Program-made: the position numbers and the translations under genes
In this document: positions 16,038-26,446 of the stretch, one piece after another
Numbering within the stretch: the stretch's first letter is position 1
How the letters are laid out: each line of letters starts with the position of its first letter
Source: Devosiaceae bacterium
Lineage (GTDB): Bacteria > Pseudomonadota > Alphaproteobacteria > Rhizobiales > Devosiaceae
DNA length: 64,000 bases
Direction: 5' to 3'
Assembly (NCBI GenBank): GCA_021648375.1
Contig: JAKISW010000009.1
Span: 12,527 to 76,526 of the forward strand
Notes under the pieces: model-generated
Seen by the model: the letters and a program-made list of their open reading frames with translations, nothing else
The model's database searches: none
What the model was told of the DNA's origin: nothing

Positions 16038-17846
16038 TCAAGGTTGAGTTTTTTCCAATTCATCAATCAACCCTTCAATCATTGACAGTCCCAAAGACCA
16101 GAATTTTGGATCCCTGGCATCAAGGTCGAACGGAGCCAGCAATTCTGAATGATGTTTCGAGCCTCCAGCCCTCAACAGATCAAAATAGCGCTCTGCAAAT
16201 CCCTCGCCTGATGATTCATACTTTGCATAAAGTGAATTCACAAGGCAATCACCAAACGCATAAGCATAAACATAAAATGGCGAATGAATGAAATGTGGAA
16301 TATAGGCCCAAAAAATCTCAAACCCTTTGTTGAGCTTTATCGCCGGGCCAAGACTTTCAGCTGAGGTCTCAAGCCACATCTGGTTTAATTCTTCGGTTTT
16401 TAGCTCTCCTTTGCGCCGCGCCGTGTGCACTTTGCGCTCAAAAGTATAAAATGAAATCTGGCGCACCACCGTGTTGAGCATATCCTCAACTTTGGAACTT
16501 AGCAGGGCAAAGCGCTGCTTTGGGTCATCTGTTTTTTTGAGCAATGAACGAAATGTCAGCATTTCCCCGAACACGCTGGCTGTTTCAGCCAGGGTCAAAG
16601 GGGTCGGGGCCATTAGCGCGCCCTGCTCGGCCGCCAGTCTTTGATGCACCCCATGGCCTAATTCGTGGGCCAAAGTCATAACATCGCGGGTTTTGCCCAG
16701 ATAATTGAGCATCAGATAAGGATGCGCGCTGGGAACCGTCGGATGGGCAAACGCTCCTGACCTTTTCCCCGGCGTAACCGGCCCGTCAATCCATCCGCTA
16801 TCAAAAAACGGTGCCGCAACCTCGGCCAGATAAGGAGAAAACCCGCCATAGGCATCAAGCACAATATTCTTGGCACTTTCCCAGTCATAAATTCTATCAT
16901 CACTGGTCGGCAGGGGCGCATTGCGATCCCATGCATTTAGCTGCTCTTTGCCAAACCATTTGGCCTTCATAGCATAATAGCGATGCGAGAGACGCGGATA
17001 GGCTTCGCGCACCGAACTTTCCAGCGCATCAACCACTTCACGTTCCACAGAATTTGCCAGATGGCGACTATCGGCAATATCATCAAAGCCGCGCCAGCGA
17101 TCAGAAATTTCTTTATCCTTGGCCAAAACATTGGTGATCTGGGTGAACAGGCGCTGATTTTGCCCCATGGTTTTACTTACAGCTTTAAAAGCGCTTTTGC
17201 GTTTCTTTTGTTTTGAATCACTCATCAGGGTCAAAGTGGCTTCAAGACCCAGCTCTTCACCTTTAACGTTGAACTTGAGAGAGGCCATGGTTTCATCAAA
17301 CAAACGGTTCCACGCCCCGCGACCGGTCACCGATTTATCGTGAAAAAGTTCTTCCACTCGCTCCTCGAGCTGATAAGGCTTGGCCTTGCCCAATTCATCA
17401 AACCATGGCTGATAACGGGCCAGATCTTTGTTTTCAGACAAAGCTTTTTTTAAAACCTCATCATCTATTTTGTTCAATTCCAGCGAGAAAAATATTAATC
17501 TGGTGGAAAGATCGGTCAGCGCCTGTTGGCAATCCCCTAAAAATTTTGCCCGGTCAGGATCGGTAGTATTTTTTGCATAATTTAGAAAAGCAAACGAGCC
17601 GATGCGCCCGGTTATATCGCTTAAATCCTCATAGCGCACAATCGCTTCGATCAATTTACCCGATTTGGTCAACTGCTCCAGATTACCCTTGTAGTCTTTT
17701 TCGAAACTCTTGGCCTCACTCTGGGCTTTTTTCAAATCGTCTTTAAGTTCTTTTGACTCCGCCCCCGGATAAAGGTCGCTAAGGTCCCATTCCGGTAAAT
17801 TGCCAAACTGATTATCGGAATTTTGAGCATTTGAGTTTTTGGACAT
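16038..17846 (-). CDS. pepF: Oligoendopeptidase F family metallopeptidase (M3)
   Basis: A 602-residue zinc peptidase of family M3B. The catalytic site HELGHGVHQ (HEXXH) lies near residue 385, with the third-ligand region TLAETASVFGEM after it. The N-terminal half is the helical oligopeptide-binding lobe. It degrades short peptides in the cytosol. I chose the ATG at 17846, which has GAGG about eight bases upstream, over the TTG two codons before. It stands alone. Confidence 0.93.
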   Translation of the reverse strand: MSKNSNAQNSDNQFGNLPEWDLSDLYPGAESKELKDDLKKAQSEAKSFEKDYKGNLEQLTKSGKLIEAIVRYEDLSDITGRIGSFAFLNYAKNTTDPDRAKFLGDCQQALTDLSTRLIFFSLELNKIDDEVLKKALSENKDLARYQPWFDELGKAKPYQLEERVEELFHDKSVTGRGAWNRLFDETMASLKFNVKGEELGLEATLTLMSDSKQKKRKSAFKAVSKTMGQNQRLFTQITNVLAKDKEISDRWRGFDDIADSRHLANSVEREVVDALESSVREAYPRLSHRYYAMKAKWFGKEQLNAWDRNAPLPTSDDRIYDWESAKNIVLDAYGGFSPYLAEVAAPFFDSGWIDGPVTPGKRSGAFAHPTVPSAHPYLMLNYLGKTRDVMTLAHELGHGVHQRLAAEQGALMAPTPLTLAETASVFGEMLTFRSLLKKTDDPKQRFALLSSKVEDMLNTVVRQISFYTFERKVHTARRKGELKTEELNQMWLETSAESLGPAIKLNKGFEIFWAYIPHFIHSPFYVYAYAFGDCLVNSLYAKYESSGEGFAERYFDLLRAGGSKHHSELLAPFDLDARDPKFWSLGLSMIEGLIDELEKTQP

Positions 17847-18142
17847 CAGCAACCTCTATAAGTGTAAAATTTTAACGGCGGATTGCCGAAGACTATTTAT
17901 AGCCGAAGACTATAATGACTATGGGGATCTGCCAACAGCAAATCCAGGGTCATGGCCCCAGGACTGTAATCCAATAATTTATTTATAATATCCTGGTTAC
18001 AAAAAAACATTTCAAAAAAACTTTAAAGCAAATCATCATCATTAAAACCCTGTTAACGCCCCACCCATAGCCTGACCCAAAACGGGACAGAAATGATTCT
18101 GTAGCCAAAAACTACAAATTTTATACTCAGCCAGCGTGATAT

Positions 18143-19681
18143 ATGACAAAAGTTTTAATAGTTGACGACGACCCGGTTCAATTGCGAATAACCAGCGCCA
18201 TTGCCCAAAAAGACGGCATGGAAGTGCTTATCGCCACTGGTGGCGAAGAGGCCCTTAGCCTGTTAAGGGAGCATCGCAATATTTCAGCAATGGTACTTGA
18301 TATGGTTATGCCGGATCTGGATGGCATGGGAGTGATGCAGGCCATGGCCCACGAGCACATAACCTGCCCGACCATCGTTCAGACTGCCAGCTCATCCCTT
18401 GATACCGTTATCAATGCAATGCGTCAGGGAGCCGTTGATTTTTTTGTCAAACCTGTGGCTCCGGAGCGCCTGATCATTTCTTTGCGCAACGCCCTAAAAC
18501 TTGGACAGTTGGAAACCTGCGTCCGGCTCGACCAGCACCGGCGCGAAGGCAAAATGCTCATAAGCGATATTATCGCCCAAAGTCCTGCAATGGACCGGGT
18601 GATCGAGCTTGCCACCAAGGCGGCAAAATCAGATATTCCGGTGTTGATTGAAGGGGAAACCGGCGTCGGCAAAGAAGTTATCGCCCGTGCCATTCAAGGT
18701 TCTTCCAACAGGGCCGGAAAGCCCTTTATTATTGTTAATTGCGGGGCTATTCCCAAAGATCTGATTGAATCCACCCTGTTCGGACACAAAAAAGGTTCCT
18801 TTACCGGCGCAACTAATGATCACGCGGGCAAATTTTTAGAAGCCGATGGCGGCACCCTGTTTCTGGATGAAATCGGCGAATTACCCAAAAACGCTCAGGT
18901 AAAACTCCTGCGCGCCCTGCAATCCGGTGAAATTGAAGCCGTGGGAGCCAGCAAACCCAAAAAGGTCAATGTCAGAATAATTTCCGCCACCAACCGGCGA
19001 TTGTTAAATATGGCGAAAGAAAAAACTTTCCGCGAAGACCTTTATTACCGCATGAATGTTTTTCCCATCTATGTCCCCCCCCTGCGCGACCGCCCTGAGG
19101 ATATTGATCTGTTGGCGCAGTTTTTTTTAGCCCGGCTGGGATCACAAACCGGGCGCAGAATATCTTCGATTAATGAAGAGGCATTGCAATTATTACAATC
19201 CTACAATTGGCCAGGCAATGTTCGCCAGTTGGAAAACGCTATCTATAGGGCAATTGTTTTATGCGATAGCAACCGCCTCGCCCCGGTGGATTTTCCCCAG
19301 ATTGTGATTGGTACATCAAGCCGAAAAAAAGCTATAAAACAATCCCAGCAATTGCCAAACCTTCAGGAACCGGTCCATATTGACATGGTACCGAAAAAAC
19401 CTGATTTTGATGAGCAGGCAAGCGAAAACTCTACCAAAAACAACAAAAAATCCGATCGCTTTTTATCAGCAGACGGAGCAATTCAGCCGTTGAACAATGT
19501 TGAAAGAGATCTGATTGCCTTCGCTCTTCAATATCATGATGGCAAGATGAGCAGGGTGGCAAAATCCTTAAAAATCGGACGCTCAACCCTATATCGAAAA
19601 CTAAAAGAATATGAGCTGGATCCAGACCCGGATAACAGTGACAACCCAACAAATCAAAAAAACAACAAGCTTGCCGCTTAA
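18143..19681 (+). CDS. Sigma-54-dependent response regulator (NtrC type)
   Basis: A 512-residue three-domain regulator. Receiver (1-120): IVDDDP, MVLDMVMPDLDG with the phospho-acceptor Asp near 53, and the Lys in FVKP. AAA+ domain (about 145-385): Walker A GETGVGKE, sigma-54 contact loop GSFTGA (Ser in place of the first Ala of GAFTGA, a known variant), Walker B GGTLFLDEIGEL and an arginine-finger region FREDLYYRMNVFP. The C-terminus has a Fis-type HTH (MSRVAKSLKIGRSTLYRKL). A charged linker of about 70 residues lies before the HTH. No sensor kinase gene is adjacent, so the signal is unknown. Confidence 0.93.
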   Translation: MTKVLIVDDDPVQLRITSAIAQKDGMEVLIATGGEEALSLLREHRNISAMVLDMVMPDLDGMGVMQAMAHEHITCPTIVQTASSSLDTVINAMRQGAVDFFVKPVAPERLIISLRNALKLGQLETCVRLDQHRREGKMLISDIIAQSPAMDRVIELATKAAKSDIPVLIEGETGVGKEVIARAIQGSSNRAGKPFIIVNCGAIPKDLIESTLFGHKKGSFTGATNDHAGKFLEADGGTLFLDEIGELPKNAQVKLLRALQSGEIEAVGASKPKKVNVRIISATNRRLLNMAKEKTFREDLYYRMNVFPIYVPPLRDRPEDIDLLAQFFLARLGSQTGRRISSINEEALQLLQSYNWPGNVRQLENAIYRAIVLCDSNRLAPVDFPQIVIGTSSRKKAIKQSQQLPNLQEPVHIDMVPKKPDFDEQASENSTKNNKKSDRFLSADGAIQPLNNVERDLIAFALQYHDGKMSRVAKSLKIGRSTLYRKLKEYELDPDPDNSDNPTNQKNNKLAA

Positions 19682-19974
19682 AAAAACCACAGCCCATACC
19701 TGTACTGGTCGTTTTTTGCCTTGCTTCAGCCGTTTTTTCCAAATAAATCTTAAAAATATCTAGATTGGGGCAGGTTGAATAGTCGGGCAAATATAGCGTT
19801 AACAAAAGCTTTCAATCTTTGTGCCAAATTAAAATAATGCAGACAGACTCTGCAAAATGTTAAGCTGGCAGGCTTTTTAATATACTGAAGCAATGATAAT
19901 AATTCAATTTGCGCTTTGGGTACTTATAATCAGAACCCTGAATTTTCGGGTAGAAAAATCGAGTTGAATTTAAC

Positions 19975-21735
19975 GTGAATTTCAGGGACAAAAAACTTGT
20001 AAAGACTATCTACCGGCATTTGCTCGCCGTGGTGGTTGCATTTGCTTCGCTTTTGCCTTCAATTTCACTTTTCCCCCTCAATGCTGCACCGGGAGAGCGC
20101 TCCCTGAACCTTTATTTCGTGCAGACAGATGAGCGTCAACAGATCACCTTCAGAAAAAACGGTCGCTATGTTCAATCTGGCTTAAAAGAAATGAACAATT
20201 TTTTGAGGGACTGGCGGCGCAATGAACCCACCGATATGGATCCGGCGCTTTTTGACCTGCTCTGGAAAGTTTATCAGGATGTGGGCGCCACCGGACCAAT
20301 TACAATTGTTTCCGCCTACCGTTCTCCCCAAACCAACGAGATGTTGCGCTCACGATCACGCGGAGTGGCCAGAAATTCTCAGCATACAAAAGGTTCAGCG
20401 ATAGATTTTTATATCAAAGGTGTTCCCATCGCCAAATTGCGTGAAGCTGCCATGCGCCTGCAAGTTGGTGGCGTTGGCTATTATCCCAATTCACGCAATC
20501 CGTTTGTTCACCTTGATACTGCAGGTGTCAGGGCCTGGCCTCGAATGACCAGAGCGCAATTGCAAAGGCTTTTTCCTGATGGGCGCACTTTACATATTCC
20601 AACCAATGGCGTTCCCATTTCAGCTGAAGGACGTCGTTATGCAAGCGCGGAATGGGACCGGTGTAAATCTGTTCCTTGCGTAGGTTCAAATTCAATTATT
20701 TCTCCCAATAGTGATAGATCCAATGGCGCAAGAGACAGTGCAGGGTCAGGGCGCACATTGCTTGACCTGTTTTTTGGAACCGGCAAAGAGGCTGACGAAA
20801 CTGCCCCCACAATTGTTGCCGCTAACACAAGTGTTCATCCAAACGCTCCAACCCGGCTCGCAGTAACAACAGTTCCCGTACCTGGCACAGCGCCCAGCCC
20901 CGCCCCCCGCGCTGATTTTTTAAACTACCGATCCCCTGATTTAATACCGGTTCCGGCAATGATGCCCCGCGATCTGTTGATTGCCGCCCGTTCAAATACA
21001 AACATCCCCGATGATGCCAATCTACAAATCGGGGCAATTGCCGTTGCCGCCCTGCCCCCTGCAAACATACCACCCTCCCCTAATCCAATTGCGCCACCGC
21101 CGGCTCAAAACTCGAGCCTGCTGGCTGCCTACGCTCCGGTATCCGAGCCTGAACCCGATGCCCAGCGCGCCCTGCAAATGCTGATCGAGCGCCGCGCCAG
21201 TGAAACAAGTGCGCAAAGCGCAAGCACAATATCACCGGTTCTAAGGGGAAGCATTTCTACCGCCTCATTGGCACCAATAAATCTGGGGCGTACAATAATT
21301 GCTCCCAATTCCAATAGTGACCAGCCTGCCCGGATCAACAATGAATTCGACAACTTCTTTGACAACACTTTTAATGCCGTCGCCAATGCCCGTCCGGCCG
21401 CCAATCAACAAAATAATATTGCCTTGAGCATTTTAAACAGCACCAGCCGCGCCGCCCCCAACCGTTCCGCCCTATTGATGGATAATTCCATTCCCATGCG
21501 AAATATCCAGTTCTATGCACCGGATCTGGAGCATGTGGGCGATACACTGGTTATGCAAACTCAAATCGCCAACTCAGATTTTGCCATTATGTTTGAACCG
21601 GACGAAGCCGATTTTAACCCTGCCACCGAACTGGGTCCACAAACTGTGCAGGTGAATTTCTCGCTGTCTGAAAATCCTGTTCTTGCCTCAAACCGGTTTT
21701 TGGCAGTTGCACCGGTTATCATTTCCAGTATCTGA
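19975..21735 (+). CDS. DUF882 / M15-like peptidoglycan-hydrolase protein with long Pro-rich tail
   Basis: A 586-residue exported protein. A signal segment (about 12-38) leads to a DUF882 domain (about 40-210) that resembles zinc D,D-carboxypeptidases of family M15. Putative metal and active-site residues are in SAYRSPQTNE, NSQHTKGSAIDFY and FVHLDTAGVRAWPR. The remaining 370 residues are low-complexity (Pro, Ala, Asn, Ser) with no recognised domain. It is likely a periplasmic cell-wall hydrolase. The start is GTG at 19975; no ATG fits before the signal peptide. The 290-base gap before it shows nothing clear. Confidence 0.85.
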   Translation: MNFRDKKLVKTIYRHLLAVVVAFASLLPSISLFPLNAAPGERSLNLYFVQTDERQQITFRKNGRYVQSGLKEMNNFLRDWRRNEPTDMDPALFDLLWKVYQDVGATGPITIVSAYRSPQTNEMLRSRSRGVARNSQHTKGSAIDFYIKGVPIAKLREAAMRLQVGGVGYYPNSRNPFVHLDTAGVRAWPRMTRAQLQRLFPDGRTLHIPTNGVPISAEGRRYASAEWDRCKSVPCVGSNSIISPNSDRSNGARDSAGSGRTLLDLFFGTGKEADETAPTIVAANTSVHPNAPTRLAVTTVPVPGTAPSPAPRADFLNYRSPDLIPVPAMMPRDLLIAARSNTNIPDDANLQIGAIAVAALPPANIPPSPNPIAPPPAQNSSLLAAYAPVSEPEPDAQRALQMLIERRASETSAQSASTISPVLRGSISTASLAPINLGRTIIAPNSNSDQPARINNEFDNFFDNTFNAVANARPAANQQNNIALSILNSTSRAAPNRSALLMDNSIPMRNIQFYAPDLEHVGDTLVMQTQIANSDFAIMFEPDEADFNPATELGPQTVQVNFSLSENPVLASNRFLAVAPVIISSI

Positions 21736-21856
21736 TTTTAGCAACCCCGGATCACCATTTTTTCTAAAAAATCCAGAACCAAATCAAATGATTGCACCAT
21801 TGCTTTCATTGCTTTAATAATACTTGAAATTGATAATTTGGGGTAAGGATCCCCGG

Positions 21857-23788
21857 GTGACATTGACGACAAAAACTCCGCTACTTGATCAAATTGATGA
21901 TTTAGAAAAATTGCGCCAGCTTGACAATTCTCAGTTGCGTCAGCTGGCTGATGAATTGCGAGCTGAAACCATTGATGCGGTTTCTGTCACCGGAGGTCAT
22001 CTTGGCGCAGGTCTTGGCGTTGTTGAACTAACGATTGCCCTGCATGCAATTTTTGACACCCCCAATGACCGTCTGATCTGGGATGTGGGCCACCAAACCT
22101 ACCCCCACAAAATTCTTACAGGGCGCCGCGAAAAAATCCGCACCCTACGTCAAAAGGAGGGACTTTCAGGCTTTACCCTGCGTACTGAAAGTGAATTTGA
22201 CCCATTTGGAACCGGGCATTCATCAACCTCAATTTCCGCCGGATTGGGTATGGCCGTTGGATCACAATTAAACGATAAGTCCCGCAATTGCATCGCCGTT
22301 ATCGGCGATGGTTCCATGTCAGCGGGAATGGCCTATGAAGCCATGAACAATGCCGGGGCCATGGATGCCAGACTGATAGTCATATTAAATGATAATGACA
22401 TGTCCATCGCACCACCAACCGGCGCCATGAGCGCATATCTGGCCAAGCTGGTCTCGTCTCCTGCCTATCGTGGATTGCGTGAAACCGCTAAAAACATTGC
22501 TGAACATCTGCCGGATTTCATTTCTGAAAAAGCCAGAAAAACCGAAGAGTTTGCCCGCGGATTTTGGGCTGGCGGCACCCTTTTTGAAGAATTGGGCTTT
22601 TATTATGTTGGCCCGATCGATGGCCACAATCTCGATCATCTTTTACCAATTCTAAAAAATGTCCGCGATGCGCAAGCCGGACCGTTTCTTGTTCATGTGG
22701 TGACCCAAAAAGGCAAGGGCTATCCGCCTGCCGAGGATTCTCCTGACAAATATCATGGGGTTTCAAAATTCAATATTGTAACGGGAACTCAAGACAAATC
22801 TCCCTCCAACGCTCCCTCCTATACTTCGGTTTTTGCCTCATCACTGATTGAAGAAGCTCAGCGGGATGAAAAAATTATTGCGGTGAATGCCGCCATGCCA
22901 GCAGGAACCGGCCTTGATAAATTCGGAGAAGTTTTTCCAGACCGGGTTTTTGATGTGGGCATAGCCGAACAGCATGCCGTAACATTTTGCGCTGGCCTTG
23001 CCGCTGAAGGGCTCAAACCTTTTTGCACCATTTATTCAACATTTTTGCAACGCGCCTATGATCAGGTAATTCACGATGTGGCCCTGCAAAAACTCCCCGT
23101 GCGTTTTGCCATTGATCGGGCTGGATATGTGGGCGCTGACGGGCCAACCCATGCGGGAAATTATGACACCGCCTATCTTGGGGCCATTCCCAACATGGTT
23201 TTAATGGCAGCGGGTGACGAGGCCGATCTCAAACACATGGTGGCAACCGCCGCCGCCTATGATGAAGGCCCGATTGCCCTGCGCTATCCACGAGGCGAGG
23301 GCATGGGGGTTGATTTGCCAGCCATAGGCAAAGCGATAAAAATCGGTCGCGGCCGTATCCTTAAACAAGGCACATCCATTGCCATCCTCTCCTATGGGGC
23401 AAGGCTTGAGCAGTGTCTGGCCGCAGCCGAGCAATTATCAGCCCTTGGACTTTCAACAACTGTTGCCGATGCCCGCTTTGCCAAACCCATTGACGTGGAT
23501 CTTTTGAGCCAATTGGCCAAAAACCACCAGGTGCTGATTAGCGTTGAGGAGGGATCAATTGGTGGATTTGGATCCCACGCCGCCACATGGCTGGCCCAAA
23601 ATGCAATGCTTGATGGTTCGTTAAGATTTCGCCCGATGACAATGCCCGACAGGAATTTTGAACACGCATCCCAAAAAGTTCTTTACGCACAGGCAGGACT
23701 GGATAAAGCCGGCATTGTTGCTACCGCACTAAAGGCCCTGCCTTCCAGCTCTCAGGTCACCAGAATTTTAAAAAATCTCGACCAGTAA
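21857..23788 (+). CDS. dxs: 1-deoxy-D-xylulose-5-phosphate synthase
   Basis: A 643-residue thiamine-diphosphate enzyme, the first step of the MEP isoprenoid pathway and a source for thiamine and pyridoxal. Motifs are TGGHLGAGLGVVELTIAL, WDVGHQTYPHKILTGR, the ThDP-binding GDGSMSAGMAYEAMNNAG, DIAEQHAVTF-like GIAEQHAVTF and DRAGYVGADGPTHAG. I chose GTG at 21857 because AAGGAT lies about eight bases upstream and TPLLDQI is the conserved N-terminus; a TTG at 21824 would add 11 residues. Confidence 0.95.
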   Translation: MTLTTKTPLLDQIDDLEKLRQLDNSQLRQLADELRAETIDAVSVTGGHLGAGLGVVELTIALHAIFDTPNDRLIWDVGHQTYPHKILTGRREKIRTLRQKEGLSGFTLRTESEFDPFGTGHSSTSISAGLGMAVGSQLNDKSRNCIAVIGDGSMSAGMAYEAMNNAGAMDARLIVILNDNDMSIAPPTGAMSAYLAKLVSSPAYRGLRETAKNIAEHLPDFISEKARKTEEFARGFWAGGTLFEELGFYYVGPIDGHNLDHLLPILKNVRDAQAGPFLVHVVTQKGKGYPPAEDSPDKYHGVSKFNIVTGTQDKSPSNAPSYTSVFASSLIEEAQRDEKIIAVNAAMPAGTGLDKFGEVFPDRVFDVGIAEQHAVTFCAGLAAEGLKPFCTIYSTFLQRAYDQVIHDVALQKLPVRFAIDRAGYVGADGPTHAGNYDTAYLGAIPNMVLMAAGDEADLKHMVATAAAYDEGPIALRYPRGEGMGVDLPAIGKAIKIGRGRILKQGTSIAILSYGARLEQCLAAAEQLSALGLSTTVADARFAKPIDVDLLSQLAKNHQVLISVEEGSIGGFGSHAATWLAQNAMLDGSLRFRPMTMPDRNFEHASQKVLYAQAGLDKAGIVATALKALPSSSQVTRILKNLDQ

Positions 23789-23883
23789 TTTTTATATGTT
23801 CAAAATTTTGATTTTTTCAATTTAGAACTTTTGGCAAAAGGACCTTTATAAATACCTGCCCGATTATTTTTCCAACTATTTTT

Positions 23884-24141
23884 CTATTTTTCAACATCCG
23901 GAATCATGCCCAAAGCGTGCATATAGGTGTCCAGCAACGCCTCCTGCTCCATTCTTTCCGATGCATCAAGTTTACGTATTCGAACAATCTGGCGAATGAT
24001 CTTGGCGTCAAACCCTGACCCTTTCGCCTCGGCATAAACCTCTTTTATATCTTCGGAAATCGCCTTTTTTTCATCTTCAAGTCTTTCAATTCTCTCAATG
24101 AAAGCACGCAATTGATCTCGCCCAACACCTATTTCCGACAT
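23884..24141 (-). CDS. gapR: GapR-like DNA-binding protein (DUF2312)
   Basis: An 85-residue DUF2312 protein: GRDQLRAFIERIERLEDEK then KKAISEDIKEVYAEAKGSGF and DAKIIRQIVRIRKLD. This is the GapR family. In Caulobacter, GapR is an essential nucleoid protein that clamps around AT-rich, overtwisted DNA and helps topoisomerases during replication. It is full length and entirely helical. It lies opposite to dxs and the DUF1036 gene, with an AT-rich upstream region. Confidence 0.92.
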   Translation of the reverse strand: MSEIGVGRDQLRAFIERIERLEDEKKAISEDIKEVYAEAKGSGFDAKIIRQIVRIRKLDASERMEQEALLDTYMHALGMIPDVEK

Positions 24142-24421
24142 TCCTTAGCCTCTCTTTTTTATTAAATATTGTTCAAGCTCGAAACGCCTGCCGGATCAAG
24201 GCTTGTTACACCTCTTTCCCCACAGAAATATCAGCAAAAATTATTTTTTGCACAAGTGAAGTTGAAAACCCAACTGAATTTTTTTCACAATTTTGACAAA
24301 TCACAGCCCTAACAAAAAACTATTTACACAAGCATGCTCATTTTTTTCGTGCCAAATCAGTTTTAACTTTGTAAAAGAGCCACAACGGGGCTTTTTTACT
24401 ACCGAAAGAATTCTTCTCGAA

Positions 24422-24871
24422 ATGAAAATTCCCCTATCATCATTCGCTAAACGCCTTTTCATACTGGTGTCGTTGTTTTTTGGCTTTTCAATTACTCCCC
24501 TCGCCCCGGCCTTTGCCGATTTGCGGGTTTGCAATCAGATAGGCAAACCCATTTCCATCGCCTTTGGTTATCGCACCGCCCAGGGCTGGCAATCAGAGGG
24601 ATGGTGGGTTGCCGCACCTGACAGCTGTGTTACAGTTTTTCAGGGAGACCTTGACGCCAGGTTTTATTATCTGTTTGCGGCCGATGACATATCAGGGGGA
24701 ACATGGGACGGCTCGGTTTTTATGTGCACAAGAGACGAAACCTTCACCATATTTGGCGTTGAGGATTGTCTGGCCCGGGGATATGAAAGAACCGGTTTTT
24801 TTGAAATTGATACGGAAAGTCAAACTGACTGGACATTGCAACTGACGGAACCTGATACCGACCGACCCTAA
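24422..24871 (+). CDS. DUF1036 secreted protein
   Basis: A 149-residue protein with a signal peptide (LFILVSLFFGFSITPLAPAF, likely cut after AFA near residue 32) and a DUF1036 domain starting at LRVCNQIGKPISIAFGY. It has a WWVAAPDSCVTVFQGDL region and C-terminal cysteines (MCTRDE, EDCLARGY). It is probably periplasmic and disulfide-linked; its function is unknown. The ATG at 24422 fits the signal peptide, while a TTG upstream at 24293 would put 43 unlikely residues in front. pyk follows 65 bases on, so the pair may be co-transcribed. Confidence 0.82.
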   Translation: MKIPLSSFAKRLFILVSLFFGFSITPLAPAFADLRVCNQIGKPISIAFGYRTAQGWQSEGWWVAAPDSCVTVFQGDLDARFYYLFAADDISGGTWDGSVFMCTRDETFTIFGVEDCLARGYERTGFFEIDTESQTDWTLQLTEPDTDRP

Positions 24872-24936
24872 AAAACAAACCTGACTTATATTCCAGTCGG
24901 GTCATAAATTTAATAAACAGGAAATATTGCAAACTT

Positions 24937-26373
24937 ATGAGACGCAACAGACGTGTAAAAATTCTCGCCACCCTTGGACCCGCATCAGACACCAGGGAAA
25001 TGATTTCAAAACTTGTTATAGCGGGGGCAGATATTTTTCGCATCAATATGAGCCATGCCAGCCACGAAGTGCTGAAAAAAACAGTTGATCACATACGCGC
25101 GGTTGAAGAAGAACTAAAACACCCATTGGGCATTCTTGTGGATTTGCAGGGGCCAAAAATTCGTGTCGGAAAATTTGCCAACGATAAAATCGAACTGAAA
25201 AATGGTGATGTTTTCACCATGGATACCAATGAAGAACCTGGCGATCAAAAGCGCGTCCACCTGCCCCACCCTGAATTGTTTCAGGCCGTTAAATCGGGCC
25301 ACAGATTATTGCTGGATGATGGGCGCATAGAATTGCGCGCCATTGAAATAACTTCTGACAAAATAAAATGCGAAACCATTCATGGCGGCACCCTTTCCAA
25401 TCGCAAGGGGGTAAGTGTCCCCGATAGTTTATTGGCCATGAGCGCCATGACTGATAAAGACCACGCAGACCTCAACGAAGCTCTAAAACATGAAATTGAC
25501 TGGATAGCCCTAAGCTTTGTTCAAAGACCACAAGACATAACCCAGGTGACAAAAATTACCCGTGGGCGGGTTGGCGTAATGGCCAAAATTGAAAAACCAC
25601 AGGCCATAGAGCGCTTGGGCGAAATCATCAAACTGGCCGACGCCCTAATGATTGCCCGTGGCGATTTGGGGGTTGAAATGCCTCTTGAGCAGGTCCCCGG
25701 CCTGCAAAAACGCATTATCCGGCTGGCCCGTCGCTATGGCAAGCCGGTTGTTGTTGCCACCCAGATGCTTGAGAGCATGGTATCTTCCCCCACTCCGACC
25801 AGAGCGGAAGTTTCCGACGTTTCCACCGCTGTTTTTGAAGGTGCTGATGCAATTATGCTATCCGCTGAATCTGCCAGTGGAGACTTTCCCATTGAAGCAG
25901 TATCCACCATGGATCGGGTGGCAACTGCTGTGGAAAGCGACATCAATTATCCAGCCATTATCCGCGCCCAGGGTGCCGAGCCGGAGGCAACCGCCGCCGA
26001 TGCAATATCCGCCGCCACCCGCCAGACCGCCGAAACTTTGGATCTGGCAGCAATCGTTACCTACACTTCTTCAGGCTCCACCGGCTTAAGAGCCGCTCGC
26101 GAGCGCCCCTCAAAACCCATAATCGCCCTTTCCCCAAATGTAACAACCGTGCGCCGTCTGGCATTGGTCTGGGGCATCCATTGTGTGCAGACCAAAGATG
26201 CCAACGATCTGGAAGATATGGTCGATAAAGCCTGCTCCATTGCCCATTCAGAGGGTTTTGCCCAACCCGGTGAGCGCATCGCCATTACCGCAGGAGTGCC
26301 ACTAAGAACCTCCGGCTCAACAAATATGCTGCGCATTGCCTTTGTTGATCGCGATGGCTCCGGGGCAACTTAA
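24937..26373 (+). CDS. pyk: Pyruvate kinase
   Basis: A 478-residue glycolytic enzyme that makes ATP and pyruvate from phosphoenolpyruvate and ADP. Motifs: VKILATLGPASDTREM, FRINMSHASHE, VDLQGPKIRVG, MAKIEKPQAIE (catalytic Lys), MIARGDLGVEMPLEQVP and DAIMLSAESASGDFP. All domains A, B and C are present. A strong terminator follows. Confidence 0.96.
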   Translation: MRRNRRVKILATLGPASDTREMISKLVIAGADIFRINMSHASHEVLKKTVDHIRAVEEELKHPLGILVDLQGPKIRVGKFANDKIELKNGDVFTMDTNEEPGDQKRVHLPHPELFQAVKSGHRLLLDDGRIELRAIEITSDKIKCETIHGGTLSNRKGVSVPDSLLAMSAMTDKDHADLNEALKHEIDWIALSFVQRPQDITQVTKITRGRVGVMAKIEKPQAIERLGEIIKLADALMIARGDLGVEMPLEQVPGLQKRIIRLARRYGKPVVVATQMLESMVSSPTPTRAEVSDVSTAVFEGADAIMLSAESASGDFPIEAVSTMDRVATAVESDINYPAIIRAQGAEPEATAADAISAATRQTAETLDLAAIVTYTSSGSTGLRAARERPSKPIIALSPNVTTVRRLALVWGIHCVQTKDANDLEDMVDKACSIAHSEGFAQPGERIAITAGVPLRTSGSTNMLRIAFVDRDGSGAT

Positions 26374-26391
26374 ATTTCAAGATCGCCCAAC

Positions 26392-26421
26392 AAAAAAAGG
26401 CCCGCTAAAAGCGGGCCTTTA
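26392..26421. terminator. Bidirectional terminator between pyk and rpmJ
   Basis: Stem AAAGGCCCGC / GCGGGCCTTT with loop TAAAA, with A-run before and T-run after, between the convergent pyk and rpmJ genes. Confidence 0.88.
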
Positions 26422-26446
26422 AACATATTAATTCAATAAAAAACTT

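Noticed and set aside
19431..19805. 124-residue minus-strand frame at the end of the NtrC-type gene
   Set aside because: It is mostly antisense to the regulator's linker and HTH and has an unlikely Cys-rich composition.
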